The notes under the pieces: generated by a model
What the model saw: only the letters and a program-made list of their open reading frames with translations
Databases searched by the model: none
Told to the model about the DNA's origin: nothing
In this document: one piece after another, positions 18,172-26,942 of the stretch
Numbering within the stretch: the first letter of the stretch is position 1
Layout of the letters: each line of letters starts with the position of its first letter
Origin: Acidocella sp.
GTDB taxonomy: Bacteria > Pseudomonadota > Alphaproteobacteria > Acetobacterales > Acetobacteraceae
Reading direction: 5' to 3'
Assembly (NCBI RefSeq): GCF_027352905.1
Contig: NZ_DAIEIF010000039.1
Span: 1-47,304 of the forward strand
Length of the DNA stretch: 47,304 nt
Position numbers and translations under genes: made by a program

Positions 18172-18762
18172 TCAATTTCCGCCTTTGGTTTTCAGCGCCT
18201 CGAGCTCGGCTTGCAGCCGCTCCACCTCGGCGCGCAGGCTCGCGATTTCATCCTGATAATCCTGCGGGGCGCCCCCCTCGGGTCTCGCTTCGGTCCCCTC
18301 GCGATAGAAGGGCGAGAACAAGGTCATGGCCCGTTCCATCATCGCCATGTTCTTGCGCCCCATATCCTCCATGCCCGGCGGCAGGAATGGGCCGAAGGTC
18401 TTGCTCACCGTCTCGCGCATCGCCTCCTGCTGGCGCCTGAAATTGGTCATCGCCTGTTCGAGATAGCGGGGCATCAGACTCGGCACGCCGCTGCCATACA
18501 CGCCGATGAGCTGGCGCAGAAAATTAATGGGCAGGAGCGGATTGCCCTTGCCCTCCTCCTCGACGATGATCTGCGTCAGCACCGAGCGGGTGATATCCTC
18601 CCCGGTCTTGGCGTCGAATACCGCAAAATCGCGGTCCTGGCGCACCATGTTCGCCAATGTCTCAAGCGTGATATAACTAGAACTCTCGGTATTATAGAGG
18701 CGGCGATTGGCGTATTTCTTGATGATGACGGGTTGCGGCTGCGGGGGGGCCGGTTCACTCAT
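18172..18762 (-). CDS. phaR: Polyhydroxyalkanoate synthesis repressor PhaR
   Basis: DNA-binding regulator that also senses PHA granules and represses phasin and pha genes. The PHB/PHA accumulation regulator DNA-binding domain is at about residues 12-75 (IIKKYANRRLYNTESSSYITLETLANMV in pieces), followed by the PHB_acc domain (EEEGKGNPLLPINFLRQLIGVYG) and a C-terminal coiled coil (IASLRAEVERLQAELEALK). ATG 18762 gives 196 residues; an earlier in-frame start at 18834 would reach into the intergenic operator region. Divergent from the PHA synthase genes. Confidence 0.95.
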   Translation of the reverse strand: MSEPAPPQPQPVIIKKYANRRLYNTESSSYITLETLANMVRQDRDFAVFDAKTGEDITRSVLTQIIVEEEGKGNPLLPINFLRQLIGVYGSGVPSLMPRYLEQAMTNFRRQQEAMRETVSKTFGPFLPPGMEDMGRKNMAMMERAMTLFSPFYREGTEARPEGGAPQDYQDEIASLRAEVERLQAELEALKTKGGN

Positions 18763-18822
18763 GGGATTTGCCTTTCTTCCCGGGCGATAATCTGCTCGAT
18801 ATTGGAACATAAACACGGATTT

Positions 18823-18835
18823 TGTGCGATGCACA
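18823..18835. promoter_or_regulatory. Candidate PhaR operator
   Basis: The inverted repeat TGTGC-GAT-GCACA lies in the 151-bp gap between the divergent phaR and PHA synthase genes. PhaR proteins are known to bind TGC/GCA-rich palindromes. A weak + strand promoter, TTGGAA (18802-18807) with TGCGAT (18825-18830) at 17-bp spacing, would have its -10 inside the repeat, which fits repression. Assignment is by position and motif type only. Confidence 0.5.
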
Positions 18836-18913
18836 GACCGGATGAGGGCAAGGAAAGTGGCGGTGGGGCCGCGACCGCGCTAGGAGGAGGCGGCGCCGGG
18901 GATTTGATGGATC

Positions 18914-19318
18914 ATGGACGAGGAACTGGCCAGGGATTTCGTGGCCATATGGCAGAGCGAATTCACCGCGATGGCGGCCGACCGCGAATTGCGGGAAAGC
19001 TGGGCGGCCATGCTGGGGTTATGGGCGCAGGCGGCCAATGCCGCCGCCGCGTTGCTGCCGCATGAGCCCGCGCCCGGAAGCGCCCGTGCCGCTCAGCCGC
19101 CGGGGGCCGCGGCCGCTTCTGCTCCATCTCAGCCTGGCCTGGATGAAGTCGAGCGGCTCGGTCGCCGCGTCGCTGAACTGGAACAGCGTCTGGCCGGACT
19201 TCTTGCGCGCGAAGGCGGAACCCGCCCGGACCCCGCAGGAGCTGGAGGCGCTGCTCCGGGAGATCCAGCGGCAGGACCGGGCGTTGATCGCGGGGATCGC
19301 GGCCTACCGCCGGGCTGA
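18914..19318 (+). CDS. PhaE-like small PHA synthase partner, overlapping phaC
   Basis: 134 residues, not firmly recognised. The N-terminal half is helical with the acidic, Trp-containing pattern of PHA synthase partner proteins (MDEELARDFVAIWQSEF, then SWAAMLGLWAQAANAA); a Pro/Ala linker (residues 50-74) and a heptad-like coiled coil (residues 76-100, [18 protein letters not shown]) follow, then a low-complexity Gly/Pro tail. Class III PHA synthases need a PhaE subunit with a C-terminal coiled coil, so a PhaE-like role is likely. The last 257 nt overlap phaC in another frame. An in-frame TGA at 18905-18907 fixes ATG 18914 as the first possible start. Confidence 0.65.
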   Translation: MDEELARDFVAIWQSEFTAMAADRELRESWAAMLGLWAQAANAAAALLPHEPAPGSARAAQPPGAAAASAPSQPGLDEVERLGRRVAELEQRLAGLLAREGGTRPDPAGAGGAAPGDPAAGPGVDRGDRGLPPG

Positions 19319-20261
19319 CTATATCCGCCGGCTGCGCGAGCCTCCCGCCCTGTGGGATGAAGGCGAATCCCGGCTGCTCGATTATGGCGGCGCCGGCCCG
19401 GCGGTTCTCTTCGTGCCCAGCCTCGTCAACCGCGCCTATATTCTCGATTTGATGGAGGAGGCCTCCATGCTCCGCTGGCTGGCGGCGCGGGGGGTGCATC
19501 CTTACCTGCTGGATTGGGGATGGCCGGGCCAGATCGAGCGCGGCTTTTCCCTCACCGACTATATCGCCGGGCGGCTGGAGCGGGCGCTGGCGGCGCTGCC
19601 GGAGCCGGTGGTGCTGGCCGGGTATTGCATGGGGGGGATGCTAGCCCTGGCGGCGGCGTTGCGGGCGGCGGCGGCGGGGCATGGGCGGGTGCGCGCCCTG
19701 GCCCTGCTGGCGACTCCGTGGGACTTCCATGCCGAGGATTCGGCCTCCGCCCGCCGCGTCGCCGAAGCCCTGCCGCTGATGGAAGGGGTGTTGCGGTTTT
19801 CCGGCACGCTCCCCATCGACGCGCTCAACACGATGTTCGCCATGGTCGATCCCTTCGGGATCGGCGATAAATACCGCGATTTCGCGGGGCAGAACAAAGC
19901 GAGCGCCCGCGCGCGGCGCTTCGTGGCGATGGAGGATTGGCTCGCGGATGGGGTGCCGCTGGCCGCCCCGGTGGCGCGGGAGGCGCTGGCGGGCTGGTAC
20001 GGCGCCAATACCGCCGCGCGCGGGGAATGGCGGGTGGCCGGGCTGGCGGTGGACCCCGCCCGGCTGTCTCTCCCGGCCTTTTGCGCCACCCCGGCCAGGG
20101 ACAGGCTGGTGCCCGCCGCCTCCGCCCGCGCCTTGGCGGCGAATTTGCGCCATGTCACGGTCATCGAGCCCAAAGCGGGGCATATCGGCATGGTGGCGGG
20201 CACCCATGCCGAGACGGCGCTCTGGCAGCCTTTCAAGGATTGGGTGCTCGGTTTATCATAG
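19062..20261 (+). CDS. phaC: Polyhydroxyalkanoate synthase, class III-like
   Basis: Polymerises hydroxyacyl-CoA into PHA granules. Alpha/beta hydrolase of 399 residues with the lipase-like box GYCMGG (Cys189 nucleophile), catalytic Asp in TPARDRLVP and His in [14 protein letters not shown] near the C-terminus; LDWGWPG and [11 protein letters not shown] are family landmarks. The N-terminal [15 protein letters not shown] is also family-like, so ATG 19062 (or 19038) is the probable start, placing it 257 nt inside the upstream PhaE-like gene. The length is close to class III (about 360) rather than class I (about 590). Confidence 0.9.
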   Translation: MSPRPEAPVPLSRRGPRPLLLHLSLAWMKSSGSVAASLNWNSVWPDFLRAKAEPARTPQELEALLREIQRQDRALIAGIAAYRRADYIRRLREPPALWDEGESRLLDYGGAGPAVLFVPSLVNRAYILDLMEEASMLRWLAARGVHPYLLDWGWPGQIERGFSLTDYIAGRLERALAALPEPVVLAGYCMGGMLALAAALRAAAAGHGRVRALALLATPWDFHAEDSASARRVAEALPLMEGVLRFSGTLPIDALNTMFAMVDPFGIGDKYRDFAGQNKASARARRFVAMEDWLADGVPLAAPVAREALAGWYGANTAARGEWRVAGLAVDPARLSLPAFCATPARDRLVPAASARALAANLRHVTVIEPKAGHIGMVAGTHAETALWQPFKDWVLGLS

Positions 20262-20295
20262 GGCCAATACGAGACTGGCAAAAGGAAACCAGGAC

Positions 20296-21468
20296 ATGGA
20301 AGATATCGTCATCGTCTCCGCCGCGCGTACCCCTGTTGGCAGTTTCAACGGGTCTTTCGGTTCCACCCCCGCCCATATGCTCGGCACCGTGGCGGTGAAG
20401 GCCGCGATGGAGCGGGCCGGGCTGGCTCCGGAGGATGTGGAGGAGGTGATCCTCGGCCAGATCCTCACCGCCGCCCAGGGCATGAATCCCGCCCGCCAGA
20501 CCGCGCGCGCCGCCGGTGTGCCGGATAGCAAAACCGCCTTCGGCATCAACCAGGTCTGCGGCTCCGGCCTGCGCGCCGTGGCCCTGGCCGCCCAGCAGGT
20601 GCTCTCCGGCCAGAGCGGGATCGTGGTCGCCGGCGGGCAGGAGAGCATGAGCCTCGCCCCCCACGCCGCGCCGCTGCGCGCCGGGCACAAGATGGGCGGC
20701 GTCGAGTTTCTCGACACCATGCTGAAGGACGGGTTGTGGGATGTGTTTCATGGCTATCACATGGGCGTGACCGCCGAGAACGTCGCCAAGCAGTATCAGA
20801 TCACCCGCGAGGAGCAGGATAAATTCGCCCTCGCTTCCCAGCAGAAGGCGGGCGCCGCGCAGAAGGCGGGCAAGTTCAAGGACGAGATCGCCCCGGTGAC
20901 GCTGACCACCCGCAAGGGCGAGGTGGTGGTGGAGGCGGATGAATATATCCGCCCCGACACCACGCTTGAGGCGCTGGCCAAGCTCAAGCCCGCCTTCACC
21001 AAGGACGGGACGGTGACGGCGGGCAATGCCTCCGGCATCAATGACGGCGCGGCGGCACTGGTGGTGATGAGCGCCAAGGAGGCGGCCAGGCGCGGCCTGA
21101 CCCCGCTGGCGCGGATCGCCAGCTTCGCCACGGCGGGGGTCGATCCGGCGGTGATGGGAACGGGGCCAGTCCCGGCTTCCCGCAAGGCGCTCGAACGGGC
21201 GGGCTGGAAGGTGGCGGATCTCGACCTCGTCGAGGCCAATGAGGCCTTCGCCGCCCAGGCCCTCGCCGTCAATAAGGAGCTGGGGCTGGACCCGGCCAAG
21301 GTGAACGTCAATGGCGGGGCCATCGCCATAGGCCATCCCATCGGCGCCTCCGGCGCGCGGATCCTCACCACCTTGCTCTATGAGATGAAGCGCCGCGACG
21401 CCAAGAAGGGTCTCGCCACGCTGTGCATCGGCGGCGGCATGGGTGTCGCCATGTGCCTGGAGCGTTAA
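20296..21468 (+). CDS. phaA: Acetyl-CoA C-acetyltransferase (beta-ketothiolase)
   Basis: Condenses two acetyl-CoA to acetoacetyl-CoA, the first step toward hydroxybutyrate polymers, or degrades it. The 390-residue thiolase has the acyl-enzyme Cys in [13 protein letters not shown] (near residue 88), the [16 protein letters not shown] motif with the active-site His, and the C-terminal [13 protein letters not shown] with the base Cys. ATG 20296 is preceded by GGAAACCAGG. It lies 34 nt behind phaC, so a PHA role is likely, though no reductase (phaB) is adjacent. Its TAA overlaps the stop of the convergent MFS gene. Confidence 0.93.
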   Translation: MEDIVIVSAARTPVGSFNGSFGSTPAHMLGTVAVKAAMERAGLAPEDVEEVILGQILTAAQGMNPARQTARAAGVPDSKTAFGINQVCGSGLRAVALAAQQVLSGQSGIVVAGGQESMSLAPHAAPLRAGHKMGGVEFLDTMLKDGLWDVFHGYHMGVTAENVAKQYQITREEQDKFALASQQKAGAAQKAGKFKDEIAPVTLTTRKGEVVVEADEYIRPDTTLEALAKLKPAFTKDGTVTAGNASGINDGAAALVVMSAKEAARRGLTPLARIASFATAGVDPAVMGTGPVPASRKALERAGWKVADLDLVEANEAFAAQALAVNKELGLDPAKVNVNGGAIAIGHPIGASGARILTTLLYEMKRRDAKKGLATLCIGGGMGVAMCLER

Positions 21469-22715
21469 TCCCGACGGGCCGCCCGGGCGAGCCACGCCGT
21501 CACGCCGAGATTGAGCGCGGCGGCGAGGTATAGGAGCGCGGCGGAGGGCGCGCCTCGCGCATAGGCCAGCGCTTCCGCGCCGCCCGCCGCCAAGGTGGCG
21601 GCGGCGTTCAGCACGTTATTGGCGGCGACCATCCGCGCCCGCTGCCGGGGGGCGGCGCGCGCCTGGAGCCGCACATAAAGCGGTACCGAGAACGCCCCGC
21701 CGCAAAACGCGGTGAGGACGAGATCCGCCGAGGCGCGCCACCCCCCGCTTTGGCTCAACAAGGCGGCGAGCCCGGGCGCTCGCAGATGCGTGCCCGCCCA
21801 GGCGAAATCGGCGATGAACAGGCTCATCCCCGCGCCGGAAAGGGTAAGAACCAGCCCCAGCCGGTGTGGGCGCGCCAGCCGCGCGGCGGCCATCGCCCCC
21901 AGCCCAACCCCCGCCGCGAAGAGCGTGAGCAGCCAGGTCACTACCTGGCCGTCCGCGTGCAGCCGGGTTTTGGCGAGAACGGGGAAGGCGGCGAGCACGG
22001 TGGCGCCCAGCGCCCAGAACCAGGAGATGCCCCAGCAGGCGTGCCAGACCGGCGGGTTGGCGGCGGCGGCGCGGAGCAGCTGGAGATTGGCGCGCCAGAG
22101 CCGCCAATCCGGCTTGAGGCCCGGCGCGGCGGGGCGCAGCGGCGGCATGGCCCAGGCGCTGGCGATGCCGGCGAGGGAAAGAGCGGCCGCCGCGAGCGGA
22201 GCCCAGACCACGCCATGGCGCAGGGTGATGAGCGCCCCGCCCGCCGCCGTGCCGAGCACGATGCCGGCGAAGGTTCCCGCCTCGATGAGGCCATTGGCGC
22301 GCGCCAGGGCGCGGCCGGAGAAAAGCTCCGGCAGCATGCCGTATTTGAGCGGCGAGAAAAACGCCGCCTGCAAACCGAGCCCGGTGAGCACCGCGAGCAG
22401 GAGCCGGAAATCGCCGCTGAGAAACCCGGCCAGGCCCAGCAGCATCAGCCCCAACTCCCAGAATTTGGTCCACAGGCTGAGCCGGGCCTTGTCATGCGCG
22501 TCCGCCAGCTGGCCGGCTGGGGCGGAAACGAGCAGATAGGGCAGCAGGAACAACCCGGCCGAGAGGGCGGAGAGCACCGCCGCCTGCCGGGCGGGAAGCC
22601 GGGCCAGCGCCATCACCACCAGCGCGTTCTTGAAGAGATTGTCGTTCACCGCGCCCAGAGCCTGGGTGAGGAACAGGGGGAGGAAGCGCCGCCCGCCCAG
22701 GCCGGTTTCAGCCAC
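21465..22715 (-). CDS. MFS transporter, LplT-like (lysophospholipid transporter family)
   Basis: About 416 residues with 11-12 hydrophobic segments. The N-terminal [20 protein letters not shown] and the [26 protein letters not shown] and [17 protein letters not shown] motifs are those of LplT and of the MFS half of acyltransferase fusions, which flip lysophospholipids across the inner membrane for re-acylation. GTG 22715 overlaps the end of the PAP2 gene; a longer start at 22772 would overlap it further. No acyltransferase domain is fused. Its stop shares bases with the convergent thiolase stop. Confidence 0.85.
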   Translation of the reverse strand: MAETGLGGRRFLPLFLTQALGAVNDNLFKNALVVMALARLPARQAAVLSALSAGLFLLPYLLVSAPAGQLADAHDKARLSLWTKFWELGLMLLGLAGFLSGDFRLLLAVLTGLGLQAAFFSPLKYGMLPELFSGRALARANGLIEAGTFAGIVLGTAAGGALITLRHGVVWAPLAAAALSLAGIASAWAMPPLRPAAPGLKPDWRLWRANLQLLRAAAANPPVWHACWGISWFWALGATVLAAFPVLAKTRLHADGQVVTWLLTLFAAGVGLGAMAAARLARPHRLGLVLTLSGAGMSLFIADFAWAGTHLRAPGLAALLSQSGGWRASADLVLTAFCGGAFSVPLYVRLQARAAPRQRARMVAANNVLNAAATLAAGGAEALAYARGAPSAALLYLAAALNLGVTAWLARAARRD

Positions 22716-23319
22716 GGCGCGTGAGCACGAGGCTGCCCCAGGCGCAAACCCCGCCGGTGAGCAGGCCGGCAAGCACGTCGCTGAGATAATGGTAATCGGC
22801 GGCGACCAGCCCCGCCATCACCAGCAGCAGCGTCCCGCCCCAAAGCGGGCGCAGGCGCGGGCGCAGCGCCCAGCACACGCCAAGCGGCGCGGCGGCATAG
22901 GCCGTGTGGCCGGAGGGAAAGGAGCCGTAAAGCACGCTCTCGGCGAAAGGGTGGAACCCGCCCAGCCCGTAGGCCAGCCAGGTTTCAGGCCAGGCGCGGC
23001 CAAAGGCCCATTTCAGCTCGTCCTTGGCGGCGGTGGCGGCCAGGGTGGCGAGCGCGGCCGCCATCCACACCCGGGCGGGGGGCGGGCCGCCGCGCAGGCG
23101 CCGGGCCAGGGCCCAGAGCAGGATCAGCCCCGCCCCCGGCAGGGCGAGCAGCGAGGGCGCGGCGGCAAGTTGGTAGACACCCCGCCAGCGCTGATGAGCG
23201 TGGCAGAACGCCGCCAGATCCTGGTCGAGGCTGGTCGCCATGCAGAGCAGGGCGGCGGCGGCCACCCCCGCCGCCCCGGCCCAGTAGAAGAGCGGGGAGG
23301 CCGCGCGGCGGGCGGGCAT
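22708..23319 (-). CDS. PAP2-family membrane phosphatase
   Basis: 203 residues with about five to six membrane segments. The three phosphatase motifs are visible: KDELKWAFGRAWPET (KX6RP-like), PSGHTAY, and a third motif reduced to AADYHYLSDVLAG with the catalytic His and Asp. The family dephosphorylates lipid phosphates, undecaprenyl diphosphate or lipid A. ATG 23319 sits 2 nt after the upstream quinone reductase stop. The overlap with an LplT-like gene suggests lipid turnover, but the substrate is not determinable. Confidence 0.88.
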   Translation of the reverse strand: MPARRAASPLFYWAGAAGVAAAALLCMATSLDQDLAAFCHAHQRWRGVYQLAAAPSLLALPGAGLILLWALARRLRGGPPPARVWMAAALATLAATAAKDELKWAFGRAWPETWLAYGLGGFHPFAESVLYGSFPSGHTAYAAAPLGVCWALRPRLRPLWGGTLLLVMAGLVAADYHYLSDVLAGLLTGGVCAWGSLVLTRRG

Positions 23320-23321
23320 GC

Positions 23322-24293
23322 TCAGGGAAGGAGAACGGTGCTGCCGGTGGTGCGGCGGTTTTCCAGCGCTTCCTGCGCGGCGGCGGCCTGTTCCAGCGGA
23401 AAGGTTTGATTCACCTGAATTTTCACCGCGCCGGAGCGCACCGCGGCAAAGAGCGCCTCCGCCCCGGCCACCAGATCCTGGCGGCTCGCCATATAGGTGG
23501 AAAATCCGGGGCGGGTGAGAAACAGGCTGCCCTTGGCGTTGAGCAGATTGATGTCGAAGGGCGGCACCGGGCCGGAGGCATTGCCGTAGCTCACCATGAG
23601 GCCGAGCGGCGCCAGACAATCCAGGCTGGTGTGGAACGTATCCTTGCCGACGCCGTCATACACCACCGGCACCATGGCGCCGCCGGTGAATTGCCGGACC
23701 TCGGCGGGAAGATGGGCATAGCCGACCACGACATGAGCGGCCCCGTTATCCCGGGCGAGTTCGGCCTTGGCCTCGGATGAAACGACGCCGATCACCGTGG
23801 CGCCCAGATGCTTGGCCCATTGGCAGAGCATCAGCCCCACCCCGCCCGCCGCCGCGAGGACGAGAATGCTCTGGCCCGGCTGCACCTTGAAGGTGCGATG
23901 GAGCAGGAACCAGGCGGTGAGGCCCTGCAGCATCATCGCCGCGGCGGTTTTGAAATCGATGTCATCCGGCAGCCGGACCAGCCGGTCGGCGTTGATGACG
24001 CGCTCGGTGGCGTAGGCGCCGAGCGGCCCGCCCGCATAGGCGACGCGGTCTCCCGGCTGGAGGTCCCGCACGTTCTCGCCCACAGCCAGCACCACCCCCG
24101 CCCCCTCCATGCCCAGGGTCACGGGCAGCGGCGTTTTATACAGCCCGGTGCGGAAATAGATGTCGATGAAATTCAGCCCGATCGCCTCATGGCGGATCAG
24201 CGCCTCGTTCGGGCCGGGTTGCGGGGTGGGAACCTGTTCCCATTTCAGCACATCCGGACCGCCATGGGCGTGGATGCGAATGGCCTTGGTCAT
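23322..24293 (-). CDS. NADPH:quinone reductase (zeta-crystallin type MDR)
   Basis: Medium-chain dehydrogenase/reductase of 323 residues lacking structural zinc ligands. The N-terminal GroES-like domain has RHEAIGLNFIDIYFRTGLY and TLGMEGAGVV; the Rossmann loop AAAGGVGLMLCQWAKHLGA near residues 148-166 binds NADPH. Qor enzymes reduce quinones by one electron. The start overlaps the ogt stop by 4 nt (ATGA), and PAP2 follows at 2 nt, so ogt-qor-PAP2-MFS reads as a single operon. Confidence 0.92.
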   Translation of the reverse strand: MTKAIRIHAHGGPDVLKWEQVPTPQPGPNEALIRHEAIGLNFIDIYFRTGLYKTPLPVTLGMEGAGVVLAVGENVRDLQPGDRVAYAGGPLGAYATERVINADRLVRLPDDIDFKTAAAMMLQGLTAWFLLHRTFKVQPGQSILVLAAAGGVGLMLCQWAKHLGATVIGVVSSEAKAELARDNGAAHVVVGYAHLPAEVRQFTGGAMVPVVYDGVGKDTFHTSLDCLAPLGLMVSYGNASGPVPPFDINLLNAKGSLFLTRPGFSTYMASRQDLVAGAEALFAAVRSGAVKIQVNQTFPLEQAAAAQEALENRRTTGSTVLLP

Positions 24294-24760
24294 GCCCGCG
24301 GCGCTCTCATCCGGCTTTCCAGGGCAAGCAGCCAGCGCTTGGTTTCCAGCCCCTCGCCGCCGGAATAGCCGCCCAGCCCGGCGCTGCCCACCACGCGGTG
24401 GCAGGGAATGAAAATGGGGAGGGGGTTGGCGGCGTTGGCTCCGCCCACCGCCCGGGCTGAGCCCCCGGCCAGCGCCGCGATCTGGGCGTAGGAGCGCGTC
24501 TCTCCCGGCGGGATGGCCTGGAGCGCGGCCCAGACCCGGCGTTGATAGGGCGTGCCCGCCGGGTGCAAGGGCAGGGAGTCGGGCAGGAGGGCGGCGCCGT
24601 CAAAATACGTGTCCAGCGCCGCCTTGGCGCGCTCCAGCAGCGGCGATGGTGGAGAGGGCGCCTCGCCGCTGCCCCAGCCCCATTCGAGAGCGACGATGCC
24701 CTCCTCATCCGCGAAAAGCGTCAGGTCGCCGACCGGCGAATGCATGGAGAGCGAGGCCAT
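24290..24760 (-). CDS. ogt: Methylated-DNA--[protein]-cysteine S-methyltransferase
   Basis: Suicide repair enzyme that removes O6-methylguanine. The 156-residue protein has the active-site IPCHRVVGS with the acceptor Cys near residue 120, preceded by the helix-turn-helix DNA-binding segment (GETRSYAQIAALAGGSARAVGGANAANP in pieces), where GSARAVGGAN holds the Arg finger. The N-terminal domain is short. First gene of a four-gene minus-strand operon; divergent from the CHAP lipoprotein gene. Confidence 0.94.
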   Translation of the reverse strand: MASLSMHSPVGDLTLFADEEGIVALEWGWGSGEAPSPPSPLLERAKAALDTYFDGAALLPDSLPLHPAGTPYQRRVWAALQAIPPGETRSYAQIAALAGGSARAVGGANAANPLPIFIPCHRVVGSAGLGGYSGGEGLETKRWLLALESRMRAPRA

Positions 24761-24853
24761 GGCCGGGAAGCTAGACCGGAGCGCCCCGCCGGATCAAGCG
24801 GCTTGCGGCGCGCGGCGCGAATCCGGCAAATTGCCCGGCAGGAGGGCGGGAGA

Positions 24854-25318
24854 ATGAAGCGGGGCTGGATCATGGGTTTTTGTCTCGCCCTGGCGGCCTG
24901 CGCTGGCGGGCCGCGGCTGGAATCGCCCTCTCATTTCGGCACGGCGACCAACCTCACCTGCGTGCCCTATGCCCGCGCCGTCTCCGGCGTGCGGCTCAGC
25001 GGCGAGGCTTATCAATGGTGGGACCGGGCGGCGGGCATGTATCCCCGCGCGCATCACCCCAGCCCGGGGGCGGTGCTGGTGTTCAAACGCCACGGCGCCA
25101 TGAGTGACGGACATCTGGCCGTGGTGACCTCTGTCCAATCGCCGCGCGAAATTCTCGTCACCCAGTCCAACTGGCTGCCCGGGCGGATCGAGCATGATCA
25201 GCCGGTGGTGGATGTCTCCCCCGGCAATGACTGGTCCCTGGTGCGGGTGTGGTACGAGCCCGCCCACGCGCTGGGGGTCACGCGCTACCCCGCCTATGGC
25301 TTCATCCTCCCCGAGTAA
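24854..25318 (+). CDS. CHAP-domain lipoprotein, probable peptidoglycan hydrolase
   Basis: 154 residues. A lipobox (LAAC, Cys16) predicts a lipid-anchored periplasmic protein. The CHAP (Cys/His amidohydrolase/peptidase) core follows: Cys36 in NLTCVPYAR, a conserved SGEAYQWWDRA, GAVLVF, His87 in DGHLAVV and Asn106 in QSNW form the likely catalytic set. CHAP enzymes cleave peptidoglycan amide bonds. ATG 24854 follows a strong GGAGG; the in-frame upstream extension lies in non-coding space opposite ogt. It lies 13 nt before murJ, which supports a cell-wall role. Confidence 0.82.
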   Translation: MKRGWIMGFCLALAACAGGPRLESPSHFGTATNLTCVPYARAVSGVRLSGEAYQWWDRAAGMYPRAHHPSPGAVLVFKRHGAMSDGHLAVVTSVQSPREILVTQSNWLPGRIEHDQPVVDVSPGNDWSLVRVWYEPAHALGVTRYPAYGFILPE

Positions 25319-25331
25319 GTAAGAGCACCGC

Positions 25332-26885
25332 ATGATACGCGGCGCCTTCACGGTGGGAGCCTGGACGATGGCGAGCCGCGTCCTCGGATTCGCCCGGGAC
25401 ATTCTCATCGCCGCCGTGCTCGGCACGGGGCCGGTGGCGGATGCGTTTTTCGTGGCCCTGCGCCTGCCCAACCTGTTCCGCCGCCTGTTCGGGGAGGGCG
25501 CGTTCAACGCCGCCTTCGTGCCCGCCATTTCCACCATCCTCCACCGGGAGGGGCTGGCGGCGGCCACCGGCTTCGCGGAGGAGGCGACGGCGGTGATGGC
25601 CTTCTGGCTCGGCGGGCTCACCATCTTCGGCGAGATCTTCATGCCCTGGCTGCTTTATGTGCTCGCCCCCGGCTTCGCCGGCCATGGCGGCAAATTCGCC
25701 ATGGCCGTGGCGCTCTCGCGGGTGATGTTTCCCTATTTGTTTTTCATCTGCCTGACGGCTCTGTTTTCCGGCGTGCTCAACGCCATGGGCCGCTTCGCGG
25801 CGGCGGCGGCGGCGCCCGTGCTGTTCAACCTGTTCATGATCGCGGCGATGCTCTGGCTCGCCCCCTATACCCGCAATCCCGGCTTCGCCCTGGCCTGGGG
25901 CGTCACCGGCTCCGGCATCGCCCAGCTGGGGCTGGTGCTCTGGGCCATCCGCCGGGCGGGTATGCGCTTCACCTGGCCGCGCCTGCGGTTCTCGCCGCGC
26001 ATCCGGCTCATGTTCCGCCGCATGGCCCCGGCGCTGGTGGGGGCGGGGGTCACCCAGCTCAACGTCTCCATCGATATCATCATCGGCACGCTGCTGCCCG
26101 CCGGCTCGGTCTCCATTCTTTACTACGCCGACCGCGTGAACCAGTTGCCCCTGGGCGTCATCGCCACCGCCGCGGGCACGGCGCTCCTGCCCGCGATCAC
26201 CCGGCATATCGCCCTGGGGGAGGAGGCGGCGGCGAATACCGCGCTGAACCGCGCCCTGGAATCCGTGCTAATGCTGACCTTGCCAGCCGCCATCGGCCTG
26301 TCCGTCGCGGCGCGGGCGGTGATGGACGTGGCCTTCGTGCGCGGGGCCTTCACGCCCCATAACGCGGTGCTGGCCGGGCATTCCCTGGCGGCCTTCGCGC
26401 TCGGCCTGCCGATGTTCGCCCTCATCAAGATCTTCACCCCCGGATTTTACGCCCGGGGCGATACGGTGACGCCGCTCAAGATCGGCATGGCGGCGGTGGC
26501 GCTCAATCTCGGTCTCAACCTGCTGTTCATGCATCCGCTGAAGGCGGTGGGGCCGGCCCTCGCCACCTCGCTCTCATCCACCTTCAACGCCGCGCTGCTG
26601 TGGGGTTTGCTGCGGCGGCGCGGGCATTTCAGCTTCGACGCGCTTTGCCGCCGGCGGGTGCCGCGCATCCTGCTGGCGGGCATTCTCATGGCGGCGGCGC
26701 TGGAGGTCACCCAGCGCCTCCTGCCTCCTGGCGTGACGACCATTCCGGAATTCCTCGTCCTCGTCCTCGTGGGGGCGGCATTTTATTTCGGGCCGGGCGC
26801 GGCGCTGCGCGCGTTCGAGCCTGGGGAGGTGCTGCGCCTGCTGCGCCGCCGCAAGCCGGCGCCGCGGCCGCCTGGCGGGCATTAA
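25332..26885 (+). CDS. murJ: Lipid II flippase MurJ
   Basis: Flips the lipid II peptidoglycan precursor across the inner membrane. MOP-superfamily protein of 517 residues with about 14 membrane segments. The N-terminal GAFTVGAWTMASRVLGFARDILIA and RLFGEGAFNAAFVP (with the functionally important Arg/Gly/Glu) and SILYYADRVNQLPLG are MviN/MurJ hallmarks. The end of the protein (RRRKPAPRPPGGH) is basic and cytoplasmic. Probably co-transcribed with the CHAP lipoprotein. Confidence 0.96.
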   Translation: MIRGAFTVGAWTMASRVLGFARDILIAAVLGTGPVADAFFVALRLPNLFRRLFGEGAFNAAFVPAISTILHREGLAAATGFAEEATAVMAFWLGGLTIFGEIFMPWLLYVLAPGFAGHGGKFAMAVALSRVMFPYLFFICLTALFSGVLNAMGRFAAAAAAPVLFNLFMIAAMLWLAPYTRNPGFALAWGVTGSGIAQLGLVLWAIRRAGMRFTWPRLRFSPRIRLMFRRMAPALVGAGVTQLNVSIDIIIGTLLPAGSVSILYYADRVNQLPLGVIATAAGTALLPAITRHIALGEEAAANTALNRALESVLMLTLPAAIGLSVAARAVMDVAFVRGAFTPHNAVLAGHSLAAFALGLPMFALIKIFTPGFYARGDTVTPLKIGMAAVALNLGLNLLFMHPLKAVGPALATSLSSTFNAALLWGLLRRRGHFSFDALCRRRVPRILLAGILMAAALEVTQRLLPPGVTTIPEFLVLVLVGAAFYFGPGAALRAFEPGEVLRLLRRRKPAPRPPGGH

Positions 26886-26942
26886 AAATTCGCCATTGGC
26901 AGGAAAGCTGAATCCCGCGCCGAATCAGGCCAAATAGCCGGC

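Noticed and set aside
18914-20261. A single phaC gene broken by a frameshift or sequencing error
   Set aside because: The family-like phaC N-terminal box lies upstream of the coiled coil found in the other frame, so no single frameshift would put them in a sensible linear order; an overlap fits better.
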